Counted from the stretch's first letter, positions 19,379 to 28,807 are shown. The stretch: DNA of 64,000 nucleotides from an uncultured Hyphomicrobiales bacterium (GCA_903851305.1 CAINNX010000171.1:1-64000); one strand, 5' to 3'. A program made the numbers and translations. The notes: generated by a model not told the origin, from the sequence alone.

Positions 19379-21374
19379 CTACACCGTGACCTGCGCGCCC
19401 AATTCCACGACGCGATCAGAGGGAATCGAGAAGAAGTCCGTTGCATTGGCGGCTTGGCGCGAGAGCATGATGAAAAGACGATCTTGCCAGACCGGCATGC
19501 CGGAATTGGGGCTCTCTTTCAGCGAACGGCGCCCCAAGAAGAACGATGTTGTCATAATGTCGAACTTCAGACCGGCTTTGCGCATGGTCGCCAAAGCAGC
19601 CGGCACACGTGGATTTCCATAAAGCCGAAATGCAGCGTGACCTTGGTGAAATCGTCTGAGAGCTTTTCAATCTCATAGCGCTTGTCTGCACTGACACGCG
19701 GCGTCTGCTCCGTGTTCACGGATACGATAAAGACGCGCTCATGCAGCACTTTATTGTGCTTGAGATTATGCATCAGCGCGGAGGGGGCCACTTCCGCGTC
19801 CGACGTCAGAAACACCGCCGTGCCAGACACGCGCGTCGGTTTGGATTTGTCCAGCATGCGAATGAGATCGCGCATGGGGATGGAATCGCGATGCGTCTTT
19901 GAGGTCAGGAAGTATGAGCCGCGCAGCCAGGTCCACATCATCAAGACGACCATGCCGCCAACCAGCACCGGCACACAGCCACCTTCAAAGAGTTTCAAAA
20001 GATTGGCTGAGAAGAACACGCTTTCAATCACAAAGAAGGTGCCCATCGTCGCAAAGGCACGCCACACTGGCCATTTCCACAAGCGCCAGAGCACGACGAA
20101 GGCGAGCATGGAATCGACCACCATCGAAGCCGTCACCGCAATGCCATAGGCCGAAGCCAGCGCGTTGGAAGATTTGAACATCGCCACCAGCAGCAGCACG
20201 CCGACCAAAAGCGTTCGATTAACGCGCGGAATATAGATCTGGCCTTCCTGCTTGTCGGATGTGTGGTGGATTTCCAGACGCGGCAACAGGCCCAGCTGAA
20301 TAGCCTGGCGTGCCAGCGAGAAAGCACCGGTGATCGTCGCTTGGCTGGCAATAATGGTTGCAACCGTTGCCAGGATCACCAGCGGCAGCAGCGCCCAATC
20401 CGGTGCCATCAGGAAGAAGGGATTGTCCATCGCTTCTGGATTGGCCAGCAGCAACGCGCCTTGCCCCAGATAATTGATGATCAAAGCGGGGAGCACAAAG
20501 AACGACCATGCGAGCTGGATGGGGCGGCGGCCAAAATGGCCCATGTCGGCATAGAGCGCCTCCGCGCCTGTCACAGCCAGAAACACCGAGCCCATCACCA
20601 CAAAGCTGAGCAAGCCGTGCGAGAACAGGAAGGTCAGCCCATAGAGCGGATTGAATGCAAAAAGAATGCGTGGCGCATCACCCAGATGCGAGGCCCCCAT
20701 CGCCGCCAGCGACAGGAACCACAGCACCATGATCGGGCCAAAGAATTTCGCCACACTGCCCGTGCCATGGCTTTGCACCATGAACAAAGTGATCAGGATC
20801 ACGAAGGTGATCGGCAAAATATAATGGTCGAGCGCGGGCGCGACGAGTTTCAGGCCCTCCACCGCAGAGAGCACGGAGATGGCGGGCGTGATAATGGCAT
20901 CGCCCGTAAACAGCGATGCGCCCAAAATGCCCAGAAAAAAACGCCAATAGACCTGCGGCCAATGGCCGATTGCGCCAGCGCCATCAAAGCCAACGTGCCG
21001 CCTTCGCCGCGGTTGTCGGCGCGCATGACGAAGATCACATATTTAATGGTGACGATCAGAAACAAAGCCCAGATGAGCAGCGAGACCACGCCCAGCACAT
21101 TCTCATCATGCAAGCCCACGCCCGCCGTATGCACCAGAGATTCACGCAAAGCGTAAAGCGGACTGGTGCCGATATCACCATAGACCACGCCAATCGAGCC
21201 CAGCGTCAGCGAAGCAATGCTGCCATGGCTGTGGCTTTGGCTGTGGCTGTGGCTGTGGCTTTGACCATGGTCATGCCCGTGATCATGGTGATGATCCTGA
21301 GACCCATGCGAGCTGTGTGGAATGGTGCCAGCCTCGATCTTGTGCGAGTTTTGGTCTGACGGGCCATGGGGCAT
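19379..21374 (-). pseudogene. kup: Potassium uptake protein Kup, two frameshifts
   Basis: Low-affinity K+/H+ symporter of the KUP/HAK family in the inner membrane. Family motifs: [21 protein letters not shown] near the start, [19 protein letters not shown], and many membrane helices. Two single-base deletions break it: the A-run 20935-20941 is seven long where eight restore [17 protein letters not shown], and GG at 19611-19612 should be GGG to restore [18 protein letters not shown]. With both bases returned the frame runs 666 codons from ATG 21374 to the stop at 19379, a normal Kup length. The N-terminus has an unusual His/Ser/Asp-rich extension (residues about 20-50) before the first membrane segment. 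Assembly error or real inactivation. Confidence 0.9.
21226..21264. repeat. In-frame hexanucleotide repeat in kup (GGCTGT, Ser-His coding)
   Basis: Six tandem copies of GGCTGT, two of them changed to GGCTTT, encode alternating Ser-His (or Ser-Gln) in the N-terminal extension of Kup. Because the unit is six bases, changes in copy number keep the reading frame. Confidence 0.8.
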
Positions 21375-21551
21375 GGAATCGGTCCTTAGAGGCTATTCCT
21401 CTGGCGGCCTGTCGAGCAGGCCCGCGGGCATATACTCCTTTCCGCAGTGCGAGAGAAGGGGCAAGGCCAAAGCCCATCAAAGATAGTTGCTAAGGGCCGC
21501 CCCGAGCCGGGCTGGCTTTGCTGACTTGCCCGAAGCCTCTGTTTTTGAGAC

Positions 21552-24053
21552 ATGAAGCCCATGGCCCATGCCCCCGCCGACTTCTCCTTTGCCCTGCCTA
21601 TCGATGCAGTGCTGGGAGACGTGCGCGAAAGAACAGCCGATGGCACCCGTCTGGTCCTCGTCGCCCCACCTGGTGCGGGCAAAACCACGCGCGTCCCGCT
21701 GGTCCTGAAAGACGAGGTTTTTGCGGCGGGCGGCAAGATCATCCTGCTGGAACCGCGCAGACTGGCCGCACGCGCGGCGGCCGAGCGCATGGCAGCCACA
21801 CTTGGGGAGAGTGTCGGCGAGACGGTCGGCCTGCGTGTGCGCCTGCAATCGCGCATCTCGGCCAAGACACGCATCGAAGTTGTCACCGAAGGCGTCTTCG
21901 CGCGGATGATTTTGGATGATCCCGAGCTGAAAGGCGTGGCCGCCGTTGTCTTCGATGAATTCCACGAGCGTTCGCTGGATGCAGATCTGGGCCTTGCACT
22001 CGCACTCGAAGCGCAAGCGGGTTTTCGTGAGGATTTGCGTATTCTGGTTATGTCAGCGACGCTTGACGGCGCGCGTGTTTCAAAACTGATGAGCGATTGT
22101 CCTGTCATTGTCAGCGAAGGCCGCGCGTTTCCGATTGAGACACGACACTTGCCGCGTGACGCGCGCTCACGGCTTGATGAAGATATGGTGCGCGCCATCC
22201 AGACGGCACTGCGCGTAGAAACGGGCTCCATTCTGGCCTTTCTGCCAGGCCAAGGCGAAATCCGGCGCGTCGCGCAAATGCTCGAGGGCAAACTGCCAGC
22301 AAATGCCGAGCTTGCTCCGCTCTATGGCGCGATGGATCGGAGCGCGCAGGATCGCGCGGTGCTGCCCGCCAAAGCGGGCCTGCGCAAAATTGTGCTCGCA
22401 ACATCGATTGCCGAAACCTCGCTCACCATTGAATGTGTGCGTGTGGTGATCGACAGCGGGCTCGCGCGTGTGCCGCGCTTTGAGCCTGATCTTGGACTGA
22501 CAAGATTGGAAACTGTGCGCGTGTCGCGCGCCGCCGCCGACCAGCGGCGTGGGCGCGCCGGGCGCACGGAACCTGGCATTTGCTACAGGCTGTGGGAGGA
22601 AGCGGGAACCGGCGCATTGGAAGCTTTTTCGCAGCCTGAAATTCTGTCAGCCGATCTGTCCAGCCTGTTGCTTGATCTGGCAGCCTGGGGTGTGCGTGAT
22701 CCCAACCAACTCGCCTGGCTTGACCCACCACCTGCGCCTGCTTTGAAAGAAGCCCGCCAATTGCTGGTTTCTTTGCAGGCACTCGATGAAACCGGTGCCA
22801 TCACGCCACAAGGCGAAGCCATTCGTGCACTCGCTCTACCGCCGCGCCTTGCGCGCATGGTGATTGAAGCGGCCCGCATGGGCGAGGCCACTCTGGCTGC
22901 TGATCTGGCAGCTGTCCTGGTTGAGCGTGGCTTGGGGGGTGAGCGCATTGATCTATCAGAGCGCGTTGAAAGTTTCCGCCGTGATCGTGCGCAGCGCGCG
23001 GAAGATGCGCGCCGCTTAGCACGCGGTTTTGCTGATGAGGCGGCGCGCCAAACTGGCCGTAAGGACCAGAATGATGGTGATCTTTCGGATTGCGGTCGTC
23101 TCATTGCCATTGCCTACCCTGACCGCATCGCCAAAGCGCGCGGACGCGACGGCGAGTTCCTGATGGTCAATGGCCGCGCAGGCAGCATGGAAGCGCATGA
23201 GCGTCTGGCGCGTGCGCCTTTTCTGGCTATTGCTGAAATCTCTGGCCGTGCAGGCGCGGCGCGTATTCTGGCGGGTGCTGCACTGATTGCCGAAGATATC
23301 GAGATGATCGCGGGTGTGCAGATTGTCGAACGCGACGAGGTGACTTTCGACAAGCAAAGTCTGAGCCTGCGCCGCAGACGTGCGCGCAAGTTTGGTGCGA
23401 TTGCACTGGCTGAACAGATTTTGCCGCTTGAAGCCAATGCACAAACCGCTGCGGCTCTGGCCAAAGGTGCAGCCTCCGTCGGCATCGGCAAATTGCCTTG
23501 GACGAAAGCACAAAACCAATGGCGCGACCGCGTGATGTTTTTGCGCCGCGCCGAGGGTGACGATTGGCCTGATCTGTCCGATGAAGCGCTTGCGCAATAT
23601 CCAGAAGATTGGCTCGCGCCGTTCATCGAAGGACGCACATCGCTCAATTCGATCACACCAACCGACCTTGATGCCGCACTGTCCGCACTTCTGCCGTGGG
23701 AAATGACGCGGCGCCTCGATGCTGAAGCGCCCACGCATTTTGAAGCGCCCACCGGCTCGCGCGTCGCCGTGGATTATGACGCGGAAGGTGGGCCAGTGCT
23801 GGCCATCCGCGTGCAGGAATTATTCGGCCTTTCGACCCATCCAGCCCTTGCGGGTGGACGTGTGCCGCTGACCCTGCATTTGCTCTCGCCTGCGCACCGA
23901 CCGATCCAGATCACCAAAGACCTCCCCGGTTTCTGGAAAGGCTCATGGGCGGCTGTCAAATCCGACATGAAAGGCCGCTATCCGCGCCACCCCTGGCCTG
24001 ACGACCCCGCCGCGGCAGCGCCCACCACACGGGCGAAGCCTAGGGGGACGTAG
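21552..24053 (+). CDS. hrpB: ATP-dependent helicase HrpB
   Basis: DEAH-type superfamily 2 RNA/DNA helicase of 833 aa, cytosolic; the cellular role of HrpB is not well defined. Motif I VAPPGAGKTTRVPL, Ia LLEPRRLAARAAA, II VVFDEFHERSLDADLG (DEFH variant typical of HrpB), III VMSATLDG, V/VI (VLATSIAETSLTIECVRVVIDSG; QRRGRAGRTEPG). The HA2 domain and the HrpB-specific C-terminal domain (VAVDYDAEGGPVLAIRVQELFG) follow. ATG 21552 leads straight into the family start (FALPIDAVLGDV). Divergent from kup with a 177-bp gap. Confidence 0.96.
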   Translation: MKPMAHAPADFSFALPIDAVLGDVRERTADGTRLVLVAPPGAGKTTRVPLVLKDEVFAAGGKIILLEPRRLAARAAAERMAATLGESVGETVGLRVRLQSRISAKTRIEVVTEGVFARMILDDPELKGVAAVVFDEFHERSLDADLGLALALEAQAGFREDLRILVMSATLDGARVSKLMSDCPVIVSEGRAFPIETRHLPRDARSRLDEDMVRAIQTALRVETGSILAFLPGQGEIRRVAQMLEGKLPANAELAPLYGAMDRSAQDRAVLPAKAGLRKIVLATSIAETSLTIECVRVVIDSGLARVPRFEPDLGLTRLETVRVSRAAADQRRGRAGRTEPGICYRLWEEAGTGALEAFSQPEILSADLSSLLLDLAAWGVRDPNQLAWLDPPPAPALKEARQLLVSLQALDETGAITPQGEAIRALALPPRLARMVIEAARMGEATLAADLAAVLVERGLGGERIDLSERVESFRRDRAQRAEDARRLARGFADEAARQTGRKDQNDGDLSDCGRLIAIAYPDRIAKARGRDGEFLMVNGRAGSMEAHERLARAPFLAIAEISGRAGAARILAGAALIAEDIEMIAGVQIVERDEVTFDKQSLSLRRRRARKFGAIALAEQILPLEANAQTAAALAKGAASVGIGKLPWTKAQNQWRDRVMFLRRAEGDDWPDLSDEALAQYPEDWLAPFIEGRTSLNSITPTDLDAALSALLPWEMTRRLDAEAPTHFEAPTGSRVAVDYDAEGGPVLAIRVQELFGLSTHPALAGGRVPLTLHLLSPAHRPIQITKDLPGFWKGSWAAVKSDMKGRYPRHPWPDDPAAAAPTTRAKPRGT

Positions 24054-24064
24054 AGACGACGCCC

Positions 24065-24088
24065 CTCCCTCCCCTCAAGGGGAAGGAG
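24065..24088. repeat. Small inverted repeat after hrpB
   Basis: CTCCCTCCCCT, two-base centre, then AGGGGAAGGAG forms an imperfect hairpin. It resembles the ends of the larger element at 35991-36142 and lies in the 131-bp gap before comM. It could act as a weak transcription stop for hrpB. Confidence 0.5.
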
Positions 24089-24184
24089 ATAGGTTCAGCT
24101 CATTTCTGTTCATGAAATGTTCTTGACGTTCTTTGAAACATAAGCGAAGCTTCAGCCTGCCCTTGGGGTAAGTGGAGCGGGATC

Positions 24185-25723
24185 ATGGTGGTCAGGGTTG
24201 CAACCGTTGCCTTTGAAGGGATAGAGGCCCGCCCGGTGGACGTGCAGGTGCAGATTGCCAATGGCAATGTCGCCTTTTCGGTCGTGGGGCTGGGTGACAA
24301 AGCGGTGGGAGAATCGCGCGAGCGCGTGCGCGGTGCACTGATGGCCTCGGGTCTGGCCATGCCGGCACGCCGCGTCATCGTCAATCTGGCACCTGCCGAC
24401 ATGCCCAAGGAAGGCAGCCATTATGATCTGCCCATTGCGCTCGCCATTATGGCCGCCATGGGGGCCATACCATCGGACGCGCTGGCCGGTTTCACCATTC
24501 TGGGTGAATTGGCGCTGGATGGCTCTATCACGCCGGTCGCAGGATGTCTGCCTGCGGCGGTTGCTGCCAATATGCGCGGCCATGGCCTCATTTGTCCGGC
24601 GGCCTGTGGTGCAGAAGCCGCCTGGGCTTCGGCCGAGATCGATATTCTCGCCCCCCGCTCACTGATCCAGCTCGCCAATCATTTCAAAGGCACGCAAGTG
24701 CTGTCCCGCCCCCTGCCCGCCATTCGCACAAGCGGCGCGCCGCAACCTGATCTTGCCGACATCAAAGGACAGGAAGGCGCCAAACGCGCGCTCGAGATTG
24801 CCGCGGCTGGCGGCCACCACCTGCTGATGAATGGCCCGCCGGGCGCTGGCAAAAGCATGCTGGCCGCGCGTCTGCCTTCTATTCTGCCGCCGCTGTCGCC
24901 ACGCGAATTGCTCGAAGTATCGATGGTACATTCGGTCGCCGGCTTGCTGGCAGGTGGCGAATTGACAGATCGCCGACCGTTTCGCGCGCCCCACCATTCG
25001 GCCTCGATGGCTGCACTTACTGGAGGCGGCTTGCATGCGCGACCGGGCGAAGTGTCGCTCGCCCATCATGGCGTGCTGTTTCTCGATGAGTTGCCGGAAT
25101 TTTCCATGCAGGCGCTCGACTCGCTACGCCAGCCAATTGAAACAGGAGAAGTCAGCGTCTCACGCGCCAATCATCGCGTGACCTATCCGGCGCGTTTCCA
25201 ACTCGTGGCCGCCATGAATCCCTGCCGCTGCGGCCACGCGATCGATCCCGGCTATGCCTGTTCGCGCCAGCCCAATACGCGCTGCATGGCGCAATATCAG
25301 GCGCGACGCTCGGGCCCCCTGCTAGATCGTTTCGACATGACGATTGAAGTGCCAGCCGTATCCGCGAGCGACCTGTTATTGCCGCCCTCAGCTGAGGGCT
25401 CGCGTGATGTGGCCCTGCGGGTGGGCCATGCGCGCGCACGCCAACGCCAACGCTTTCTCGACATGGGCCTGCCCCAGTTCGACACCAATGCAGCTGCGCC
25501 CGCCCAAGTCGTCGAACGCATGGCGCAGCCGGATGCGGCGGGCGCGACACTCATCCGCGAGGCGGCAGATCGCCTGCGGCTGACCGCGCGCGGTTTCCAC
25601 CGGGTTTTGAAACTCGCCCGCACGCTCGCCGATCTCGACGAATCGGACGCTGTGCGCCGCATTCATGTGGCCGAGGCCCTATCGTGGCGTGGGCGGCCCG
25701 CGCCTGCAGCTGAGGCGGCCTGA
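24185..25723 (+). CDS. comM: YifB/ComM family magnesium chelatase-like AAA+ ATPase
   Basis: 512-aa hexameric AAA+ helicase; in naturally competent bacteria ComM drives branch migration during integration of donor DNA. N-terminal Lon-protease-like fold (residues 1-175, VEVQ...VVGLGDKAVGESRERVRGAL region), then the ATPase: Walker A MNGPPGAGKSMLAARLP, Walker B GVLFLDELPEFS, sensor (RFQLVAAMNPCRCGH) and a Cys-rich loop (CRCGH...CSRQ) typical of YifB. The C-terminal Mg-chelatase domain ends the protein. ATG 24185 gives the usual MVVRVATVAFEGIEARPV start. Presence does not show competence. Confidence 0.94.
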   Translation: MVVRVATVAFEGIEARPVDVQVQIANGNVAFSVVGLGDKAVGESRERVRGALMASGLAMPARRVIVNLAPADMPKEGSHYDLPIALAIMAAMGAIPSDALAGFTILGELALDGSITPVAGCLPAAVAANMRGHGLICPAACGAEAAWASAEIDILAPRSLIQLANHFKGTQVLSRPLPAIRTSGAPQPDLADIKGQEGAKRALEIAAAGGHHLLMNGPPGAGKSMLAARLPSILPPLSPRELLEVSMVHSVAGLLAGGELTDRRPFRAPHHSASMAALTGGGLHARPGEVSLAHHGVLFLDELPEFSMQALDSLRQPIETGEVSVSRANHRVTYPARFQLVAAMNPCRCGHAIDPGYACSRQPNTRCMAQYQARRSGPLLDRFDMTIEVPAVSASDLLLPPSAEGSRDVALRVGHARARQRQRFLDMGLPQFDTNAAAPAQVVERMAQPDAAGATLIREAADRLRLTARGFHRVLKLARTLADLDESDAVRRIHVAEALSWRGRPAPAAEAA

Positions 25724-25794
25724 TAGTAAAGACTTTTATGTACATACTGGCACTTGGAATAAAATGTCATAAAAGCTTCTGACAATTGTGATGT

Positions 25795-25809
25795 CTGATG
25801 TTTCATCAG
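25795..25809. repeat. Perfect inverted repeat upstream of olsB-like gene
   Basis: CTGATG-TTT-CATCAG, just before the ribosome site of the olsB-like gene (ATG 25823). It could be an operator or a leader hairpin. The surrounding 99-bp gap is AT-rich. Confidence 0.45.
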
Positions 25810-25822
25810 GGGGTGAAGACGC

Positions 25823-26734
25823 ATGGCATTGATGAGCGCATCGACCGACATGATCCGGACGGCATTTCAAGCGGGGTTAAACGTGTTTCCCAAAGCACTG
25901 CCGCGTGCTGTGCGCCATCATGGCTCGCTTGATCCCAGCCTTGGCCGCATGGGTTCACTCGAAGTGCGTCTTGCCGTCACCAAAAAAGACATACGCCGCG
26001 CACAGAAATTGCGCTACCGCGTGTTCTTTGAAGAGGGCGGCGCCATTGCAGATGCACGCTCAAGCCTATCACGCCGCGACATTTGCCCGTTTGATCGCAT
26101 CTGCGATCACATGCTTGTCATCGATCATGAAGCGCGCAGCAAATTCGGGCGCAAAAAGCCGAAAGTGGTCGGCACCTATCGACTGCTGCGCCAAGACGTC
26201 GCCGACAAGAATGGTGGCTTCTATAGTGCGCAGGAATTTGATCTGGCACCCCTGCTCGCGCGCCACACAGATACGCGCTTTCTTGAACTTGGCCGCTCTT
26301 GCGTGCTTCCCGAATATCGCTCGAAGCGCACCATTGAGCTGCTATGGCGCGGCATTGCCAGCTATATGCAGCATTACCGCATTGGTGCGATGATTGGCTG
26401 CGCGTCCTTTGAGGGCACCAATCCGCTGGCGCTGGCACTGCCTCTGTCTTTCTTGCATCACCATGCGATGGGCGAAGGTGACTGGTCAGCCAGCGCTCTT
26501 CCGGAACGCTTTGTGTCGATGGACATGATCTCGAAAGAGGCCATTGACCTGCGCCGCGCGCTCGACGCTTTGCCGACCCTCATCCGCGGCTATTTGCGTG
26601 TGGGTGCGAAATTTGGCGCAGGCGCTGTCGTTGACCGCCAATTTGGCACAACAGATGTGCTGGTAATTTTGCCCGTGGCAGCGATTGAAGCGAAATATCT
26701 GGACCATTTTTCGCCGACCCAACGCGCGGCATAA
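25823..26734 (+). CDS. GNAT family N-acyltransferase, ornithine-lipid type (OlsB-like)
   Basis: 303-aa protein of the GNAT/putative-haemolysin group (COG3176-type) to which L-ornithine N-alpha-acyltransferase OlsB belongs; OlsB makes lyso-ornithine lipid from 3-hydroxyacyl-ACP. The GNAT core is visible: LRYRVFFEEGGA with Arg-rich strand, PKVVGTYRLLRQDVA, and the motif FLELGRSCVLPEYRS where the acyl-carrier binds; later GCASFEGTNPLALALPLSFLHH. The N-terminal 45 residues are variable. ATG 25823 follows an AGGGGG site. Ornithine lipids suit an alphaproteobacterium that also has a PmtA-like enzyme. No olsA is adjacent, so the exact substrate is inferred. Confidence 0.78.
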   Translation: MALMSASTDMIRTAFQAGLNVFPKALPRAVRHHGSLDPSLGRMGSLEVRLAVTKKDIRRAQKLRYRVFFEEGGAIADARSSLSRRDICPFDRICDHMLVIDHEARSKFGRKKPKVVGTYRLLRQDVADKNGGFYSAQEFDLAPLLARHTDTRFLELGRSCVLPEYRSKRTIELLWRGIASYMQHYRIGAMIGCASFEGTNPLALALPLSFLHHHAMGEGDWSASALPERFVSMDMISKEAIDLRRALDALPTLIRGYLRVGAKFGAGAVVDRQFGTTDVLVILPVAAIEAKYLDHFSPTQRAA

Positions 26735-26740
26735 CGCAGC

Positions 26741-26840
26741 CTCATCATTGCGAGGAGCGATAGCGACGAAACAATCCATGGCGCAACACTCATTGCCACA
26801 AGCCCGGCCATGGATTGCTTCGCTACGCTTTCAATGACGG
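26741..26840. repeat. Paired, inverted REP-like repeats
   Basis: Two half-units face each other: TCATTGCGAGGAGCGATAGC...CAATCCATGG (from 26743) and CCATGGATTGCTTCGCTACG...CAATGACGG (to 26840), forming a long imperfect palindrome of about 100 bp between the olsB-like gene and the minus-strand epimerase gene. The right half overlaps the last codons and TAG stop of the epimerase gene. Confidence 0.85.
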
Positions 26841-27674
26841 ATCGGTTTCAAGCAATCCCTTCAGCCCCTCCCGATAGGTCGGATACTGAAACTCAAAGCC
26901 CAATTCGCTTTTGATGCGCACATTGGAAACGCGCTTGTTCTCGCCATAGAAGGAGCGCGCCATTGGCGTCATTTCGCTGGTTGCAAAATCACGCTCAGGC
27001 GGCGGCGCGAGCCCCAGCAATTCTGCCGCGTAAGCCACGACATCCTGCGGGGGTGCGGGCTCGTCATCTGTGACATTGTAAATGCGCCCCGGCTGCCCGC
27101 GCGCAATGCAGGCGGCGATGGCATCGGCGATATCTTCTACATGAATGCGATTGAAGACCTGCCCCGGCTTGATGATGCGCCGCGCCGTGCCTTCGCGCAG
27201 ATTGACCAGCGCGTTTCGCCCGGGCCCATAAATTCCTGACAGGCGCAAAATGTCGAGTTCCGCGCCCATGTCGGCCGCGCATTCCGCCCAATCCTGTTCG
27301 GCCGCCAAGCGCGCATGCGAGCGCTCGGCCACCGGCACACATGGCGTCTCCTCGCTCACCCATGCGCCCTGATGATCGCCATACACACCGACCGTTGAAA
27401 GATAGATGATGCGCGTGGCGCTGCTCTCCATCATCGCTTCGTCATAAAGGTCGAGAACAGGATCGCTGTCGGCACCCGGCGGCACCGAGACAAGCAGCAC
27501 ATCTGCCTGCACCAAAGCCTCGTGAGCTTCGGAAAAGAGCAGTGGCGTCACGCCCACCATCTGCGCTTTCTTGTCCACGCTGCGCGTAGTTGCAAAAATA
27601 TCAGAGAAAATATCGCCATATCGCGCAACAAAGGCATGGGTGGAATAGCCGTGACCAAAGATCAACAGATTCAT
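26823..27674 (-). CDS. NAD-dependent epimerase/dehydratase family protein (YeeZ-like)
   Basis: 283-aa extended SDR-like protein. A nucleotide-binding start (LLIFGHGYSTHAFV, a GxGxxS variant), VLLVSVPPGADSD, then YLSTVGVYGDHQGAWVSE (Ser and Tyr of the catalytic region), LRLSGIYGPGRNAL and a C-terminal substrate part. This matches the SDR family a5/YeeZ group, whose substrate is not established. ATG 27674 overlaps the queG stop as ATGA. The final codons, including TAG, fall inside a REP-like repeat, so the C-terminus (SLKA) may have been set by the repeat. It is the third gene of gst-queG-epimerase. Confidence 0.85.
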   Translation of the reverse strand: MNLLIFGHGYSTHAFVARYGDIFSDIFATTRSVDKKAQMVGVTPLLFSEAHEALVQADVLLVSVPPGADSDPVLDLYDEAMMESSATRIIYLSTVGVYGDHQGAWVSEETPCVPVAERSHARLAAEQDWAECAADMGAELDILRLSGIYGPGRNALVNLREGTARRIIKPGQVFNRIHVEDIADAIAACIARGQPGRIYNVTDDEPAPPQDVVAYAAELLGLAPPPERDFATSEMTPMARSFYGENKRVSNVRIKSELGFEFQYPTYREGLKGLLETDPSLKA

Positions 27675-28807
27675 AAGCTCACTCCCAGCGCGCGCCATTC
27701 GGCCAGCACGCTATCATCTGTTTCGTCTTGATACGCGCGCGCAAGGGCGGCGATCTCGCCAGACGAAAAAAGCTGCCCCACAGCCCAGACCGCCATGGCG
27801 CGCACTTGGCTGTCGGGAAAGCGCAAATTGTCAATCACATGTGGGCGCATATGCGTGTCACCCGAATTGCCCATTGCAATCATCAGATTGCGCCGGAAGC
27901 GCGCAAGCCCGATGCGCTTGATTGGCGACCCTGAAAAATGTGCCCGGAAGGATGCGTCATCAAGGCTTGCCAACGCATCGAGACCGGGGGCGCGCAAATC
28001 GTCGCGCGCCTGCAATTTTGCTTCGCGTGCGACTTGCGCAAATTTGTTCCACGGGCACGCTGCCAGACAATCATCGCAGCCATAAATGCGATTGCCCATG
28101 CTCTTGCGAAACTCAGTCGCAATCGGCCCGTGATGCTCAATCGTCAGATAAGAAATGCAGCGCCGCGCATCGAGTTGATAGGGGGCGGGAAAGGCTTGTG
28201 TCGGGCACGCCTCCATACAAGCCGTGCAGGATCCGCAATGGTCGATCTCCGGCTCATCAGCGGGCAGATCAATATTGAGAAAGATCGACCCCAGAAACAG
28301 CCATGATCCAAATTCGCGCGAGACAAGATTGGTGTGCTTGCCCTGCCAGCCAAGACCTGCGGCTGCGGCCAGCGGCTTTTCCATCACGGGTGCCGTATCG
28401 ACGAACACTTTCATCTCAAGTGCCGGCTCTTTTTTCGCTTCGCCCGCAATCCAGGAGGCCAGCATTTTCAGGCGGCCTTTGACAAGATCATGATAATCGC
28501 GATGGCGCGCATAGACAGAGATCGCGCCTTTGGAATTTTGCGCCAGCACATCGCGCGGATCAGAATCGGGCCCGTAATTCATGCCCAGCATAACAATTGA
28601 GCGCACATCCGACCACAACACGCGCGGGTCCGCTCGTCGCTCGGCTGTCTCGCGCATCCAATTCATATCGCCATGCGCACCAGCTTCAAGCCATTCGCTC
28701 AGACGATGCGGGGCTTCAGGAATCGCATCAGGCCTGACGATGCGCAGCGCATCGAAGCCAAGGTCTTGTGCGCGTGCGCGCAGACGGGTGAGGAACGCGG
28801 CGTTCAG
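27671..28807 (-). CDS. queG: Epoxyqueuosine reductase QueG
   Basis: Cobalamin-dependent iron-sulfur enzyme reducing epoxyqueuosine to queuosine in tRNA, last step of the queuosine pathway. 378 aa from 28807. Two 4Fe-4S motifs are visible: CGSCTACMEACP and GCDDCLAACPWN; the catalytic-region segment SVYARHRDYHDLVKGRL and a C-terminal HEAT-like stretch (RRNLMIAMGNSGD) are present. The start is uncertain: the conserved N-terminus (NAAFLTRLRARAQDLGFDALRI) begins right after a CTG at 28807 that overlaps the gst stop (CTGA). The nearest usual starts are TTG about 28906 and ATG 28933, deep in gst, adding 33-42 residues unlike the family. Confidence 0.9.
   Translation of the reverse strand: MNAAFLTRLRARAQDLGFDALRIVRPDAIPEAPHRLSEWLEAGAHGDMNWMRETAERRADPRVLWSDVRSIVMLGMNYGPDSDPRDVLAQNSKGAISVYARHRDYHDLVKGRLKMLASWIAGEAKKEPALEMKVFVDTAPVMEKPLAAAAGLGWQGKHTNLVSREFGSWLFLGSIFLNIDLPADEPEIDHCGSCTACMEACPTQAFPAPYQLDARRCISYLTIEHHGPIATEFRKSMGNRIYGCDDCLAACPWNKFAQVAREAKLQARDDLRAPGLDALASLDDASFRAHFSGSPIKRIGLARFRRNLMIAMGNSGDTHMRPHVIDNLRFPDSQVRAMAVWAVGQLFSSGEIAALARAYQDETDDSVLAEWRALGVSL

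Noticed and set aside
24185..25723. comM as evidence for a natural competence system in this window
   Set aside because: YifB/ComM is widespread in bacteria without known competence and no other com gene is present.
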